Part shown: piece by piece, positions 14,307 through 22,659 of the stretch
Numbering within the stretch: position 1 is the first letter of the stretch
How the letters are laid out: each line of letters begins with the position of its first letter
Assembly: GCA_031549115.1 (NCBI GenBank)
Contig: JAVBQJ010000049.1
Span: forward strand, 1-64,000
Origin: JAVBQJ01 sp031549115
Lineage (GTDB): Bacteria > Verrucomicrobiota > Lentisphaeria > Victivallales > Victivallaceae
Direction of reading: 5' to 3'
DNA: 64,000 nt
Position numbers and translations under genes: made by a program
Notes under the pieces: generated by a model
What the model was told of the DNA's origin: nothing
The model's database searches: none
What the model saw: only the letters and a program-made list of their open reading frames with translations

Positions 14307-15277
14307 GCAACTCCTCCCGCGCAGCGCAGCGACTGCGCCACGTCGGTGATAATCCGCTCCAACGTGTACTCCGGACTCCAGCCGAGCAATTCCCGGACAG
14401 CCGTGATGTCCGGCACCCGGCGGCGCATGTCCTCGAATCCGGGCGCGTACGCCTCCTCATACGGGATGAAAGCGATCGGCGACGAACTGCCCAACATGTT
14501 GATCACCGCTTGCGCCAGCTCCAGAATCGTAATCGAATGCTGGCTGCCGATATTGAAAATCCGCCCCTCCGCCTTTTTTTCCATCGCCAGCGCGCGCAAC
14601 GCCCGCACCGTATCGAACACGTGGCAGAAGCACCGGGACTGCTGCCCATCGCCGTAGACCGGCATCGGCCGGTTTTCCAGCGCCGCCTGGACCATCCGCG
14701 GCACCACCATGCCGTAACGCCCGGTCTGCCGCGGCCCGACGGTATTGAACAGACGCACCACCGTGCCCGGCATCCCCGTCATCTGGTGATACGCCATCAC
14801 ATAAAACTCATCCAGAAGTTTGCTGCACGCATACGACCAGCGCGAATGCATCGGCGAGCCGATCAACAGGTCGTCAGACTCGCTGAACTGCGCATTCGCC
14901 GACTTGCCATACACTTCACTGGTCGAAGCGAGAATCACCCGTTTCCGGTGGCGCGCGGTCGCCCGTAACACCTTTTCGCTGGCCTCGATGTTGGTGGTGA
15001 TCGTATGGATCGGATCCTTCACCACCATATCGACACCGACCGCGGCGGCCAGATGGTAAACCACATCGTGCTCCGCGACCAGCGCGTCCAGCCCGGACAT
15101 GGTCAGAATGTCGTCTTCCAGAAAGCGCAGCGCGGGCAATGCCGCCACCGCCGCCAGGTTCGAGCGCGAACCGGTGGACAGATTGTCGAGCACCGTCACC
15201 TCATGGCCGTCGGCCAGCAAGGTTTCGGTCAGGTGTCCGCCGATAAAACCGGCTCCGCCGGTGATTAGATACTTCAT
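14303..15277 (-). CDS. NAD-dependent sugar-nucleotide epimerase/dehydratase
   Basis: A 324-residue extended short-chain dehydrogenase. The N-terminal NAD site is TGGAGFIGGHL (7-17), with D31 binding the ribose (VLDNLSTGS). The catalytic region has STSEVYGKS and Y-A-C-S-K in WSYACSKLLDEF (YxxxK). GPRQTGRYGMVVPR is typical of the UDP-glucuronate decarboxylase / UDP-glucose 4-epimerase branch. The exact sugar cannot be read from sequence. It sits between the phosphatidylserine synthase gene and the LPS permease gene with 4-base overlaps on both sides, which points to LPS or other envelope glycan supply. Confidence 0.85.
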   Translation of the reverse strand: MKYLITGGAGFIGGHLTETLLADGHEVTVLDNLSTGSRSNLAAVAALPALRFLEDDILTMSGLDALVAEHDVVYHLAAAVGVDMVVKDPIHTITTNIEASEKVLRATARHRKRVILASTSEVYGKSANAQFSESDDLLIGSPMHSRWSYACSKLLDEFYVMAYHQMTGMPGTVVRLFNTVGPRQTGRYGMVVPRMVQAALENRPMPVYGDGQQSRCFCHVFDTVRALRALAMEKKAEGRIFNIGSQHSITILELAQAVINMLGSSSPIAFIPYEEAYAPGFEDMRRRVPDITAVRELLGWSPEYTLERIITDVAQSLRCAGGVA

Positions 15278-16092
15278 ACAGTCCTCCGTTCACGCTGCCA
15301 CTGCCGCAGCCGGCTGACGCCGTACATCACCGGGCAGCCGAGAATATACAATGTCACCAGCGCCGCCATTCCCGAAAGCCGGAACACCGCCAGCACCACG
15401 AGAATCCCGATCAATACCGCAAAGCGCCGCGGATTCCGGCGCACCGACACCAGCCATTTGGCAAAATGCGGATAGGGGATCGGGCTCACCATCAACAGGC
15501 CCAGAACCGCCGCGTACACCGACAGCCACATCGACAGCGGCTCCAGCCGGGACGCGAAATTGTTCCACACGATCACCACCGAACAAATCCCCGCCGCCGC
15601 GCCGGGCGAAGGCAATCCGGTAAACTTGTCCGAGCTCTTTTTTTCCAGCAACGCGTGGACGTTGTAGGTGGCCAGCCGCAGCGCGGCACAGCCGACGTAG
15701 ACCGCGCACAGCAAATACACCGTGGCATTGAGCCAAAAGGTCGGGGTATGCAGCGAATGGGTCATGATCGCCGCAATCGTCGCCGGCGCCAGCCCGAACG
15801 TCACCATATCCGCCAGCGAATCCATCTGCAGTCCGTGCATGCTGGCGGCATTCAAAATCCGGGCGGCGAAACCGTCCAGCGCGTCGAATATCATCGCGAA
15901 AAGGATGATCCAGGCGCTGACGGCAAATACCGCCAGCATGCTCCGCTCCTCGCCGCCCAGGCTTTTCTCGTATACCGTCAATGAGTACAGGATTGCCGCG
16001 AAACCGCATAATGAATTGCAGAGGGTCAGGAAATTCGGCACCCACTTCAACCAGCGGTTGCGCGCCAGCATATTTTTGAAATTTCGTTTCAT
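15274..16092 (-). CDS. pssA: CDP-diacylglycerol-serine O-phosphatidyltransferase
   Basis: A 272-residue membrane protein with about eight hydrophobic helices and the CDP-alcohol phosphatidyltransferase signature D-x2-DG-x2-AR-x8-G-x3-D-x3-D, visible as DALDGFAAR...G...DSLAD near residues 68-90. The following TFGLAPA is typical of bacterial type II phosphatidylserine synthase. It makes phosphatidylserine from CDP-diacylglycerol and serine, the substrate of the Psd enzyme encoded just upstream. Start and stop overlap its neighbours by four bases each. Confidence 0.9.
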   Translation of the reverse strand: MKRNFKNMLARNRWLKWVPNFLTLCNSLCGFAAILYSLTVYEKSLGGEERSMLAVFAVSAWIILFAMIFDALDGFAARILNAASMHGLQMDSLADMVTFGLAPATIAAIMTHSLHTPTFWLNATVYLLCAVYVGCAALRLATYNVHALLEKKSSDKFTGLPSPGAAAGICSVVIVWNNFASRLEPLSMWLSVYAAVLGLLMVSPIPYPHFAKWLVSVRRNPRRFAVLIGILVVLAVFRLSGMAALVTLYILGCPVMYGVSRLRQWQRERRTV

Positions 16093-16787
16093 TTTTCCAG
16101 CGTATTGATGACGCGGGCCATCACCGTTTCTCCGGCCGTAACCCGGTCGCCTATTTTCACTTGCGTTTCCAGATTGGCGCTGACCGGCAGATACAGCTCG
16201 GTACGGGAGCCGAACTTGATCATCCCGTAGGCTTCCCCCTTCGCCAGCTTGCGCCCCGGCTCGACCGGACAGACGATCCGGCGCGCGATCGCGCCGGAAA
16301 TCTGCCGGATCGCCATCGGAAATTCGAATTCGCCCGCCCGCGCGGTCCCGCCCAGCGTCATCGCTTCATTTTCCCGGGCGCATTCCGGATTGCGCGCGTC
16401 CAGGTAACGCCCTTCGCGGTAAACTTTGCTGACCGTCTGCCAATCGGCGGCGGCGCGGTTCAAATGCACATTGAACACCGACAGGAAAATGCCGATCCGA
16501 AGCGCTTCGCCCGTGAACGGCTCCTGATGAAATTCGACCACCTCGATATCCCTGACCACGCCATCGGCCGGACTGACGATCAACGCCGGATCGCGGGGTA
16601 TTTCCCGGCGCGGATTGCGGAAAAACGCCGCCAGCGCCAGCCACACCACCAACGTCGCCACCGCCAGCGAAATCCACAAAGGCGCCCAGCACCGGGTACT
16701 CAAATAAACGAATCCCGCGATCAGGAGGATCGCAATCACCAGAGTCGAGCCCCATTCCTTCAGCCCGTAGCGGGTCAATGTCATCAT
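16089..16787 (-). CDS. psd: Phosphatidylserine decarboxylase proenzyme
   Basis: A short-type (Psd-A) decarboxylase of 232 residues with two N-terminal membrane helices. The conserved block VSPADGVVRDIE is followed by FLSVFNVHLNRA. The self-cleavage site is in IKFGSRTELYLP, where chain cleavage before the serine creates the pyruvoyl group. It converts phosphatidylserine to phosphatidylethanolamine at the inner membrane. The frame can be extended to a TTG at 16823; I prefer the ATG at 16787 (a second ATG follows it), but neither start has an ideally spaced ribosome site. First gene of the psd-pssA-epimerase-lpt operon. Confidence 0.88.
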   Translation of the reverse strand: MMTLTRYGLKEWGSTLVIAILLIAGFVYLSTRCWAPLWISLAVATLVVWLALAAFFRNPRREIPRDPALIVSPADGVVRDIEVVEFHQEPFTGEALRIGIFLSVFNVHLNRAAADWQTVSKVYREGRYLDARNPECARENEAMTLGGTARAGEFEFPMAIRQISGAIARRIVCPVEPGRKLAKGEAYGMIKFGSRTELYLPVSANLETQVKIGDRVTAGETVMARVINTLEK

Positions 16788-16865
16788 AATCGGATTCCGT
16801 TCTCCTTTGGCAGTTTCATTCAATAACTTACAGCGCTCCCGGCACTATTTTCCCATGATCGCAGT

Positions 16866-16894
16866 AATATAACCCGAAATTTCCCAAAATACAA
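16866..16894 (-). promoter_or_regulatory. Promoter of the psd operon
   Basis: On the minus strand TTGTAT (16894-16889), a 17-bp spacer and TATATT (16871-16866). It lies back to back with the promoter of the Bat operon, their -35 boxes only three bases apart, so the two could affect one another. Confidence 0.5.
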
Positions 16895-16897
16895 TTC

Positions 16898-16926
16898 TTG
16901 ACTAAATAAAAAACCGGAGTTAGATT
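16898..16926 (+). promoter_or_regulatory. Promoter of the Bat operon
   Basis: TTGACT (16898-16903), 17-bp spacer, TAGATT (16921-16926). It leaves an untranslated leader of about 85 bases before the ATG at 17021. Confidence 0.55.
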
Positions 16927-17020
16927 ATATAGACATGGAGAGTTGTTTTCTGAGTTTGTGAAAAGGGATGCCCCCGGCGGCGTGGCCGAATCGGTTTTCC
17001 CGTATTCTGGGAGGAGGAAT

Positions 17021-19246
17021 ATGAATTTCATCAACTCGCAAATCTGGTGGCTTTTTCCGATCGTAATTGCGGCGATGATTCTGCTCGGCATCCGGGCGGC
17101 GGGAAAACGGAAACAGGCAATCAACGCATGGCTCGGCCCCGCCCCGGAGGGCAAGACCGGGCATATCCACGTATCCGGCGCCAGGCGCGGCTGGCGCATG
17201 GTGTTCTGGGCCGGCGCCGTATTGTTTTTGACCGCGGTCGCCGCGCGTCCCTGGTGGGAATACAGTGTCATCACCGCGGAAAACCGCGGACGCGACATCC
17301 TGGTGGTATTCGACGTTTCCAAAAGCATGCTGGCCACCGACGTGGCGCCGTCCCGGCTGGAGCACGGCAAATGGCTGCTGCGGGAGCTGCTGCAGGCGCA
17401 CAAGGGCGACCGTTTCGGCTTGCTGCCCTTCGCCGGACGCGCCTATCTGAGCTGTCCGTTGACCTCCGATATCAGCGCGCTGGATCAATATCTGAGCGAA
17501 CTGGACACCAACGCCATTCCGGTCGGCGGCACCAACCTGGGCGAAGCGCTGAATGTGGCGCTGGCGGCATTTTCCGCCGCCGAAGGCACCGACCGCGCGA
17601 TCGTACTGTTCACCGACGGCGAGGAGCTGACCGGAGACGCCGGCAAAGCGCTGGCGGAAATGCAAAAGAAACACATCCCGCTGTTCATCGTCGGACTCGG
17701 TTCGCCCGACACCGGCGCGCCGATCCCGGAGGTCGACGAAAATGGCCGTCCCGGCTTCAAGCGCGACGCCAAAGGCGAACTCGTGAAAACCAAATTGAAC
17801 GAACCGCTGCTGCAGAAGCTGGCGACCGAAACCGGCGGTGTCTACGTCCGCAGCACCACGCTGGACTCCGGCCTCGCCGTGCTGAATCGGCGCATCACCC
17901 AGCTCACGCCGGAGGGGCGCGGCGAAGTGTCCGAAAAGCTCCCGATCGAGCGTTTCATGCCGTTTCTCGCCATCGCCACGTTGCTGCTGCTGGTTTACTG
18001 GCTGCTGAGCGAGCGCGGCCGCAACGGCAGGCGCCAAACCGGCGTCGCCGCGTTGCTGGTATTGTTCTCCCTCAATCTGAATGCGGAAACTCCGCTGCCG
18101 GCCGCCGCCCCGGTGCTTCCCGCCGCTCCCGCATCCGATGCCGCGTCTCCGCCGCCGGCGCCGAATGCACGCGATTTATACAACCAGGGTGTGGAGTTGC
18201 AACAGGCCAATGACCGGCAGGCGGCGCAGCGCTACGAAGGCGCGATCTCGCTGGCGCAGAACCAGCCCGAGGTCCAACAGCGCGCCTGGCACAATTTCGG
18301 CATTCTGGAGCATACCCAGGCGCGGGAAGCCCTCGCGCAGGCAATGCAGAATGCACAGCAGGGCGGTCTGGACCAGGCATTGAAGTCACTCGACGGCGTG
18401 GAAAAAATTCTGACCCGCGCCGAGGAAGCCTACGTCCATGCCCTGGCCACACCCGCCGCCGACGCCGCCGACACCGTGACGGCACAACAGGCGCTGCTGG
18501 CCGACCGGGAACTGGTCAAGCAGCTGCGCCGGCAGATTGAGGAACTCAAAGAACAGCAGCAAAAAGCGCAGGAGCAAACCCAACAGGCGCAGCAGGACAA
18601 CCAACAACAGCAGCAACAGGGTCAAGAGCAACAGCAACAGCAAAACCAGCAGCAGGGGCAAGAGCAGCAAAGCCAGGAGCAGCAGGGCCAGCAGCAGCAA
18701 CAAGGTCAAGAACAGCAAAGCCAGGGGCAACAGGGCCAAGAGCAACAACAACAGGGGCAGCAACAGCAAGGCCGGCAGCAATCGCTCGCCGAACAGGCTG
18801 CGGAAACCGCCCGAAAGCTGCAGGAAATGGCCGACGCCATGCAGCAGCAGTCGCTGGCCGACCGGGCCAAAGAGGCCGCCGAGCAATTGGAGGAGGCCGC
18901 CCGGAAGCAGCAGGCGGGCGACCGTCAGGCCGCCGAAGAGAATTTCGAAGCCGCCCGGAAAGCGCTGGAAAATGCCGGAGAGAACAATTCGCAACAATCC
19001 GGCGAACAACGGCAGGGCGAACCGCAACAGGGCGAACAACAACAGGGCGAACAACAACAGGGCGAAGACTCCACCGGTGAAAAAGAGGCGACTCCGGTCG
19101 AACCCGCCGAACAATCCGAACAGCAGATCGACGAGGCCCAGGCGGACGCGTTGCTGGAAATGTTGACCCGGGAGGAAAATGAATTGCGCGAAAATATCCG
19201 CAAACAACAGCAGCGGCGGATCCGCCCGGTGGAACAGGATTGGTAA
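17021..19246 (+). CDS. BatB-BatC fusion: VWA domain protein with TPR and Gln-rich tail
   Basis: A 741-residue fusion. A transmembrane helix (about 8-25) and a second one (58-75) lead into a von Willebrand A domain with a complete MIDAS: D98-x-S100-x-S102 (FDVSKSM), T171 (GGTNLGE) and D199 (FTDGEE). Further helices follow near 330-350 and 360-375, then a TPR-like region (about 385-500, RDLYNQGVELQQAND...). A long, highly charged, Gln-rich stretch (about 505-590, repeats of QQQGQEQ type) and a second QGEQ repeat (about 665-690) end the protein. Bacteroides Bat genes A-E support oxygen tolerance. GGAGGAGGAAT directly before 17021 fixes the start, although the frame is open from 16943. Confidence 0.85.
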   Translation: MNFINSQIWWLFPIVIAAMILLGIRAAGKRKQAINAWLGPAPEGKTGHIHVSGARRGWRMVFWAGAVLFLTAVAARPWWEYSVITAENRGRDILVVFDVSKSMLATDVAPSRLEHGKWLLRELLQAHKGDRFGLLPFAGRAYLSCPLTSDISALDQYLSELDTNAIPVGGTNLGEALNVALAAFSAAEGTDRAIVLFTDGEELTGDAGKALAEMQKKHIPLFIVGLGSPDTGAPIPEVDENGRPGFKRDAKGELVKTKLNEPLLQKLATETGGVYVRSTTLDSGLAVLNRRITQLTPEGRGEVSEKLPIERFMPFLAIATLLLLVYWLLSERGRNGRRQTGVAALLVLFSLNLNAETPLPAAAPVLPAAPASDAASPPPAPNARDLYNQGVELQQANDRQAAQRYEGAISLAQNQPEVQQRAWHNFGILEHTQAREALAQAMQNAQQGGLDQALKSLDGVEKILTRAEEAYVHALATPAADAADTVTAQQALLADRELVKQLRRQIEELKEQQQKAQEQTQQAQQDNQQQQQQGQEQQQQQNQQQGQEQQSQEQQGQQQQQGQEQQSQGQQGQEQQQQGQQQQGRQQSLAEQAAETARKLQEMADAMQQQSLADRAKEAAEQLEEAARKQQAGDRQAAEENFEAARKALENAGENNSQQSGEQRQGEPQQGEQQQGEQQQGEDSTGEKEATPVEPAEQSEQQIDEAQADALLEMLTREENELRENIRKQQQRRIRPVEQDW

Positions 19247-19253
19247 TCACATC

Positions 19254-21641
19254 ATGAAAAAATCGATTGTATTCGCCATATTGCTTCTGACGGCGCTCTG
19301 GAGCTGGAGCACGCAGGCGGCGACGGAGTTGAACGCCCGCTGGTCCACCAACCAGGTGGTGTTGGGCGAAAGCTTCACCCTGCAATTGTCCACCAATGTT
19401 CAGGCGACGCCGGAATTATTGACGATACCGGATTTTTTGACTGCCCACGGCCGTTCCAGTTCGATGCAGATTGTCAACGGCCGGGTTGCCTCCTCCATCC
19501 AATATGAATTCGCCGCCAACCGGACCGGCGAATTCACCATCCCGGCGCTCGATGTCCGGATCGGGCGCGAACAATTACAGACCGCCCCGTGGAAGCTGAA
19601 GGTGGAAGCGCCGGAAAATCTGACGCTGCCCGACCGCAACAACCAGAACGCAAGCCCGGTCCAGGAGCTGGTATTCGGGCGCGGCGTATTCCCGGACGAC
19701 CGGACCCGTTATTACGTCGGCGAGGAAATTCCGGTGCGGCTGCAGCTGTTTATCGCCGATTCGGTCTATGCGCAGGCCACCGATTTTCCCACGCTGAACG
19801 CGGGCAAGGCGATCTTCCGCCAATTTCCGGATTCCAACAATCCGAACTACCAGTTGAGCCGCCCGCGCCCGGTCACAGTCAGCGACCGCAGCTACCAGTG
19901 TCTGACCTTCACCGCGATGTTCCGGACGCTGGCGCCGGGCAAACTGCAGCCGAAGGCCTCCATTCCGGTGGTGATCTCCACCGAAGGACGCCGCCGCAAC
20001 ATCGATTATACGGTCGATTTCCCGCTGCCGGAGCTGGTCATCCAGCCGCTGCCGCCGGTCCCCGCCGGAACGCTGTATCTCGGCTTGATCGGCAACTGGC
20101 AATTGGAAACCGCGTTTTCCGGTTCGCCCCGGCAGGCCGGCGAGGCCTTGACTCTGACGGTAACTGCCGCAGGCGATGGCGTCGTCTCCACCGACACGCT
20201 GAAGGCGCCGACTCTGGATTGGCCCGGCTGCCGGGTTTATCCGGCGGAGGTGAGCCGCTCCGCCGACAGTACCCGGGCGGAGATCCGTTACACTTTCATT
20301 CCGCTGGAAGCCGGAACCCTGACGCTGCCGTTCCAATTCGCCGCCTTCGACCCGGCCACGGGGCATTATCTGAAAAGCGCCGAGCCGGAAGCGATCGTCA
20401 TTGCGCCGGGGCAGGTCAAGGCTGCCGCCGTCGTCGAACCGGCGCCGACCGCCGCCGCAACATCCACCCCCGAAGCGCAGACGCACAGCTCCAAACTGCA
20501 TTATCTCAAGTTGGAGCGGCAGCCCTCGGGGCATGCCGGCGTGATCGCCGCCATCGTCTTTTTCGCGCTGTTCGGCCCGGCCTGGTATGGCTGTGTCCTC
20601 TGGCTCCGGCACCGGCGCGCGGCCGCGACACCGGAAAGCATCCGCCGCCGTCAGGCCAAACAACGCAAAAAACTGGTATTGGAGAAGCTGCGCTGTTGCG
20701 ATTCCACCCATTTCCCGGAGGTGCTGCATCGCGATGTCCTGCCGTTTCTGGCCGATTTTTACAATCTGCCGCCGGGCCTTGCCGCCGGAGAGCTCGCCGC
20801 GCAACTGCCGGACGCGGAACTGGCCGATCTGCTGCGAAGCTACGCCGAGCATGCCTACGCGCCGCGCACCCCGGTCGACTGGGGCCCGACGCTGGAAAAG
20901 CTGTGGCCGTGCCTGAAACGTCTCGGCGCCGTTTTGTTTCTCGCTCTGGCGCTGGCGCTTCCGGCCGCGGAATGGCAGGAGGCGGTACAAGCCTATGACG
21001 ACGGCGATTTCGTCCGGGCGCAAACCGACTTCGAGGAATTATGGCACCGACACCCCGAGGACGCCGCATTGTGGTACAATCTGGGCTGCGTCAGCGCCCA
21101 GCAGAATCATTGGGCCCGCGCCGCCTGGTACTTCGAAGGCGCGGAGCTGCTGAACCCCGGCGACACCGCCGCCCGCGAAAACCTGAATCAGGTCCGGCGC
21201 AAACTCCTGCAGCCCGCCTATGGGCAGATCACCAAACCGCAGGAATTCGTGATTTACCTGCGGGACCTCCAGCGGCCGGAGACGTATCTGGCCTTGCTCG
21301 CCATCGGCTGGAGCTTCCTGTGGATCTGGTGGAGTTACCGCAAGCATTGGAGTGTGAATATGTTGTGGACCGTGTCCGCCGCCGCCTTTTTGCTGATGTT
21401 GCTCTGTGCCGCCGCATGGTGGAGCCAGCGCGCCGGTCGGCATGCCTCCAACCGGGCCATCGTCCGGGTCAACCGGGCAACGCTGTATTCCCTGCCCTCC
21501 GAGCACAACGCGCGCGAGCTCGAAAGCATTTCCGGCGGCACCCCGGTGCGGATTCTCGAAACCCGCCCGGACTTCTACCGGGTGCAAACCCCGGAAACCA
21601 CCGGCTGGATGCGCCACGACGCCGTCGGGAAGTTGCCGTGA
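19254..21641 (+). CDS. BatD-BatE fusion: aerotolerance protein with TPR and SH3-like domain
   Basis: A 795-residue membrane protein. A signal peptide (MKKSIVFAILLLTALWSW) precedes tandem beta-sandwich domains of the BatD (oxygen tolerance) type to about residue 410. A membrane helix (about 425-450, GVIAAIVFFALFGPAWYG) is followed by a cytoplasmic linker, a second helix (LGAVLFLALALALP), a TPR block typical of BatE (FVRAQTDFEELWHRHPEDAALW), two more helices (about 680-730) and a C-terminal bacterial SH3-like domain. Normally BatD and BatE are separate genes. It begins 8 bases after the BatB-BatC stop. The start at MKK is preferred over an upstream frame that overlaps the previous gene. Confidence 0.8.
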   Translation: MKKSIVFAILLLTALWSWSTQAATELNARWSTNQVVLGESFTLQLSTNVQATPELLTIPDFLTAHGRSSSMQIVNGRVASSIQYEFAANRTGEFTIPALDVRIGREQLQTAPWKLKVEAPENLTLPDRNNQNASPVQELVFGRGVFPDDRTRYYVGEEIPVRLQLFIADSVYAQATDFPTLNAGKAIFRQFPDSNNPNYQLSRPRPVTVSDRSYQCLTFTAMFRTLAPGKLQPKASIPVVISTEGRRRNIDYTVDFPLPELVIQPLPPVPAGTLYLGLIGNWQLETAFSGSPRQAGEALTLTVTAAGDGVVSTDTLKAPTLDWPGCRVYPAEVSRSADSTRAEIRYTFIPLEAGTLTLPFQFAAFDPATGHYLKSAEPEAIVIAPGQVKAAAVVEPAPTAAATSTPEAQTHSSKLHYLKLERQPSGHAGVIAAIVFFALFGPAWYGCVLWLRHRRAAATPESIRRRQAKQRKKLVLEKLRCCDSTHFPEVLHRDVLPFLADFYNLPPGLAAGELAAQLPDAELADLLRSYAEHAYAPRTPVDWGPTLEKLWPCLKRLGAVLFLALALALPAAEWQEAVQAYDDGDFVRAQTDFEELWHRHPEDAALWYNLGCVSAQQNHWARAAWYFEGAELLNPGDTAARENLNQVRRKLLQPAYGQITKPQEFVIYLRDLQRPETYLALLAIGWSFLWIWWSYRKHWSVNMLWTVSAAAFLLMLLCAAAWWSQRAGRHASNRAIVRVNRATLYSLPSEHNARELESISGGTPVRILETRPDFYRVQTPETTGWMRHDAVGKLP

Positions 21642-22261
21642 AATACGAGGAGTTCGCCTCTCCCGGCGCCATGTATGCCGAAGCCACCCGGATTCTGAAC
21701 GCCGGCATCGCCCGCGCCGGAAGCCGTTTCGCTTTCGCGCTCTCCGGCGGCTCCACGCCGTTGGGGTGGTTCGATGAGCTTGAACGTCATTGGAGGCCGC
21801 CCCCGAAGGTCGCCATCGATGTCTACTGGGTGGACGAGCGGCAAGTCCCGTTCGACCACCCCGACAGCAACTACGGCAACGCCAAGCGCCATTGGCCCGG
21901 CCTCGCCCGGCTGCGGCCGCACCCCCTGACGGAAACCTATCCGGACAACCTGCAACTCGACCAGGCATGGCTGGGCATGGGCAACGACGGCCATACCGCC
22001 AGCTGGTTCCCCGGTGAAACCGCGTGGCAACACGCAGCAAGCACCGTGATCGCGGTTCCCGCGCCGCAGCATATCGCACCGCATCTGCCGCGCCTGACCC
22101 TGACCCCGCGCATCGTATTGAACGCCGCAGAAATCGTCCTGATGATCGCCGGACCCGAAAAACGCGCCGCCCTTGCCCATGCGCTCGATCCGGCATCCGG
22201 GTCCCCCGTTTCTTGTCTGCATACTGTTTTTGAGCGGTTGACGGTATTGAGCGTAGCGTGA
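21638..22261 (+). CDS. pgl: 6-phosphogluconolactonase
   Basis: A 207-residue enzyme of the SugarP isomerase fold, slightly shorter than the usual 225-245. Motifs are FALSGGSTPLGWF (phosphate binding), VYWVDERQVPFDHPDSNYG and LGMGNDGHTASWFPG, whose His is the catalytic base. It hydrolyses 6-phosphogluconolactone in the oxidative pentose phosphate pathway. The GTG start overlaps the BatD-BatE stop (GTGA), so it is translationally coupled to the Bat operon. This suggests a link between NADPH supply and oxidative stress, but that is an inference. Confidence 0.9.
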   Translation: MKYEEFASPGAMYAEATRILNAGIARAGSRFAFALSGGSTPLGWFDELERHWRPPPKVAIDVYWVDERQVPFDHPDSNYGNAKRHWPGLARLRPHPLTETYPDNLQLDQAWLGMGNDGHTASWFPGETAWQHAASTVIAVPAPQHIAPHLPRLTLTPRIVLNAAEIVLMIAGPEKRAALAHALDPASGSPVSCLHTVFERLTVLSVA

Positions 22262-22265
22262 TAAT

Positions 22266-22475
22266 TGTGGAGGGCTCCTCGCCCTCCACACCACCCCGGC
22301 AGGGTCACAGGACCCTGCACCTCTGCTGCGGATGCCTGACGGCATCCTCCGCGATCTTTTTGAAGAGAGGGGGGAGCGTTGGTTGCCGCGTCAGACCAAC
22401 CAGACCACGACAGAGCCGCCGCCCTTGCCGGCCACGGCTGGCGGGCGCCTCCGGGGACGATTCGCCATCGTCCCC
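22266..22475. repeat. Cluster of perfect hairpins downstream of pgl
   Basis: At least four separate perfect hairpins: TGTGGAGGGC/GCCCTCCACA (22266-22290), GCAGGGTC/GACCCTGC (22299-22318), GGATGCC/GGCATCC (22330-22347) and GGGGACGAT/ATCGTCCCC (22453-22475). The first could end pgl transcription, though no T-tract follows. The sequence is not the same as the 215-bp dispersed repeat. No convincing gene is present between 22262 and 22594. Confidence 0.55.
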
Positions 22476-22594
22476 TGCTACCCCTGCGGGGACCTACTCC
22501 TGTAATCGGGTCTATCGCTACGAGTATGCAACGGTGATCGGCTACGGGAATCGACATAATTCGAGCGTTGCCGTCTTTTTTTGTCGTTCGGCTA

Positions 22595-22642
22595 TTGACT
22601 TTTGCGGTGACTTAGGCTATAATATGATTAACGTTAAGCAAT
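22595..22642 (+). promoter_or_regulatory. Promoter and LacI-type operator of the gene at 22660
   Basis: TTGACT (22595-22600), a 17-bp spacer and TATAAT (22618-22623) form a near-consensus promoter. Directly downstream is the palindrome TTAACGTTAA (22628-22637), continuing as GCAAT. The same string TTAACGNTAAGCAAT occurs before the gene at 23769. Its position over the transcription start fits autorepression by the LacI protein. Confidence 0.7.
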
Positions 22643-22659
22643 AGCAGCAGAGATCGACC

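Noticed and set aside
16828..18037. Minus-strand frames opposite the Bat genes
   Set aside because: The plus strand has a clear promoter, ribosome site, VWA domain and membrane helices; the opposite frames have none of these.
18600..18790. Direct-repeat tract as a CRISPR array
   Set aside because: The repeats are short in-frame codon repeats for Gln/Gly/Glu within a coding sequence, without spacers.
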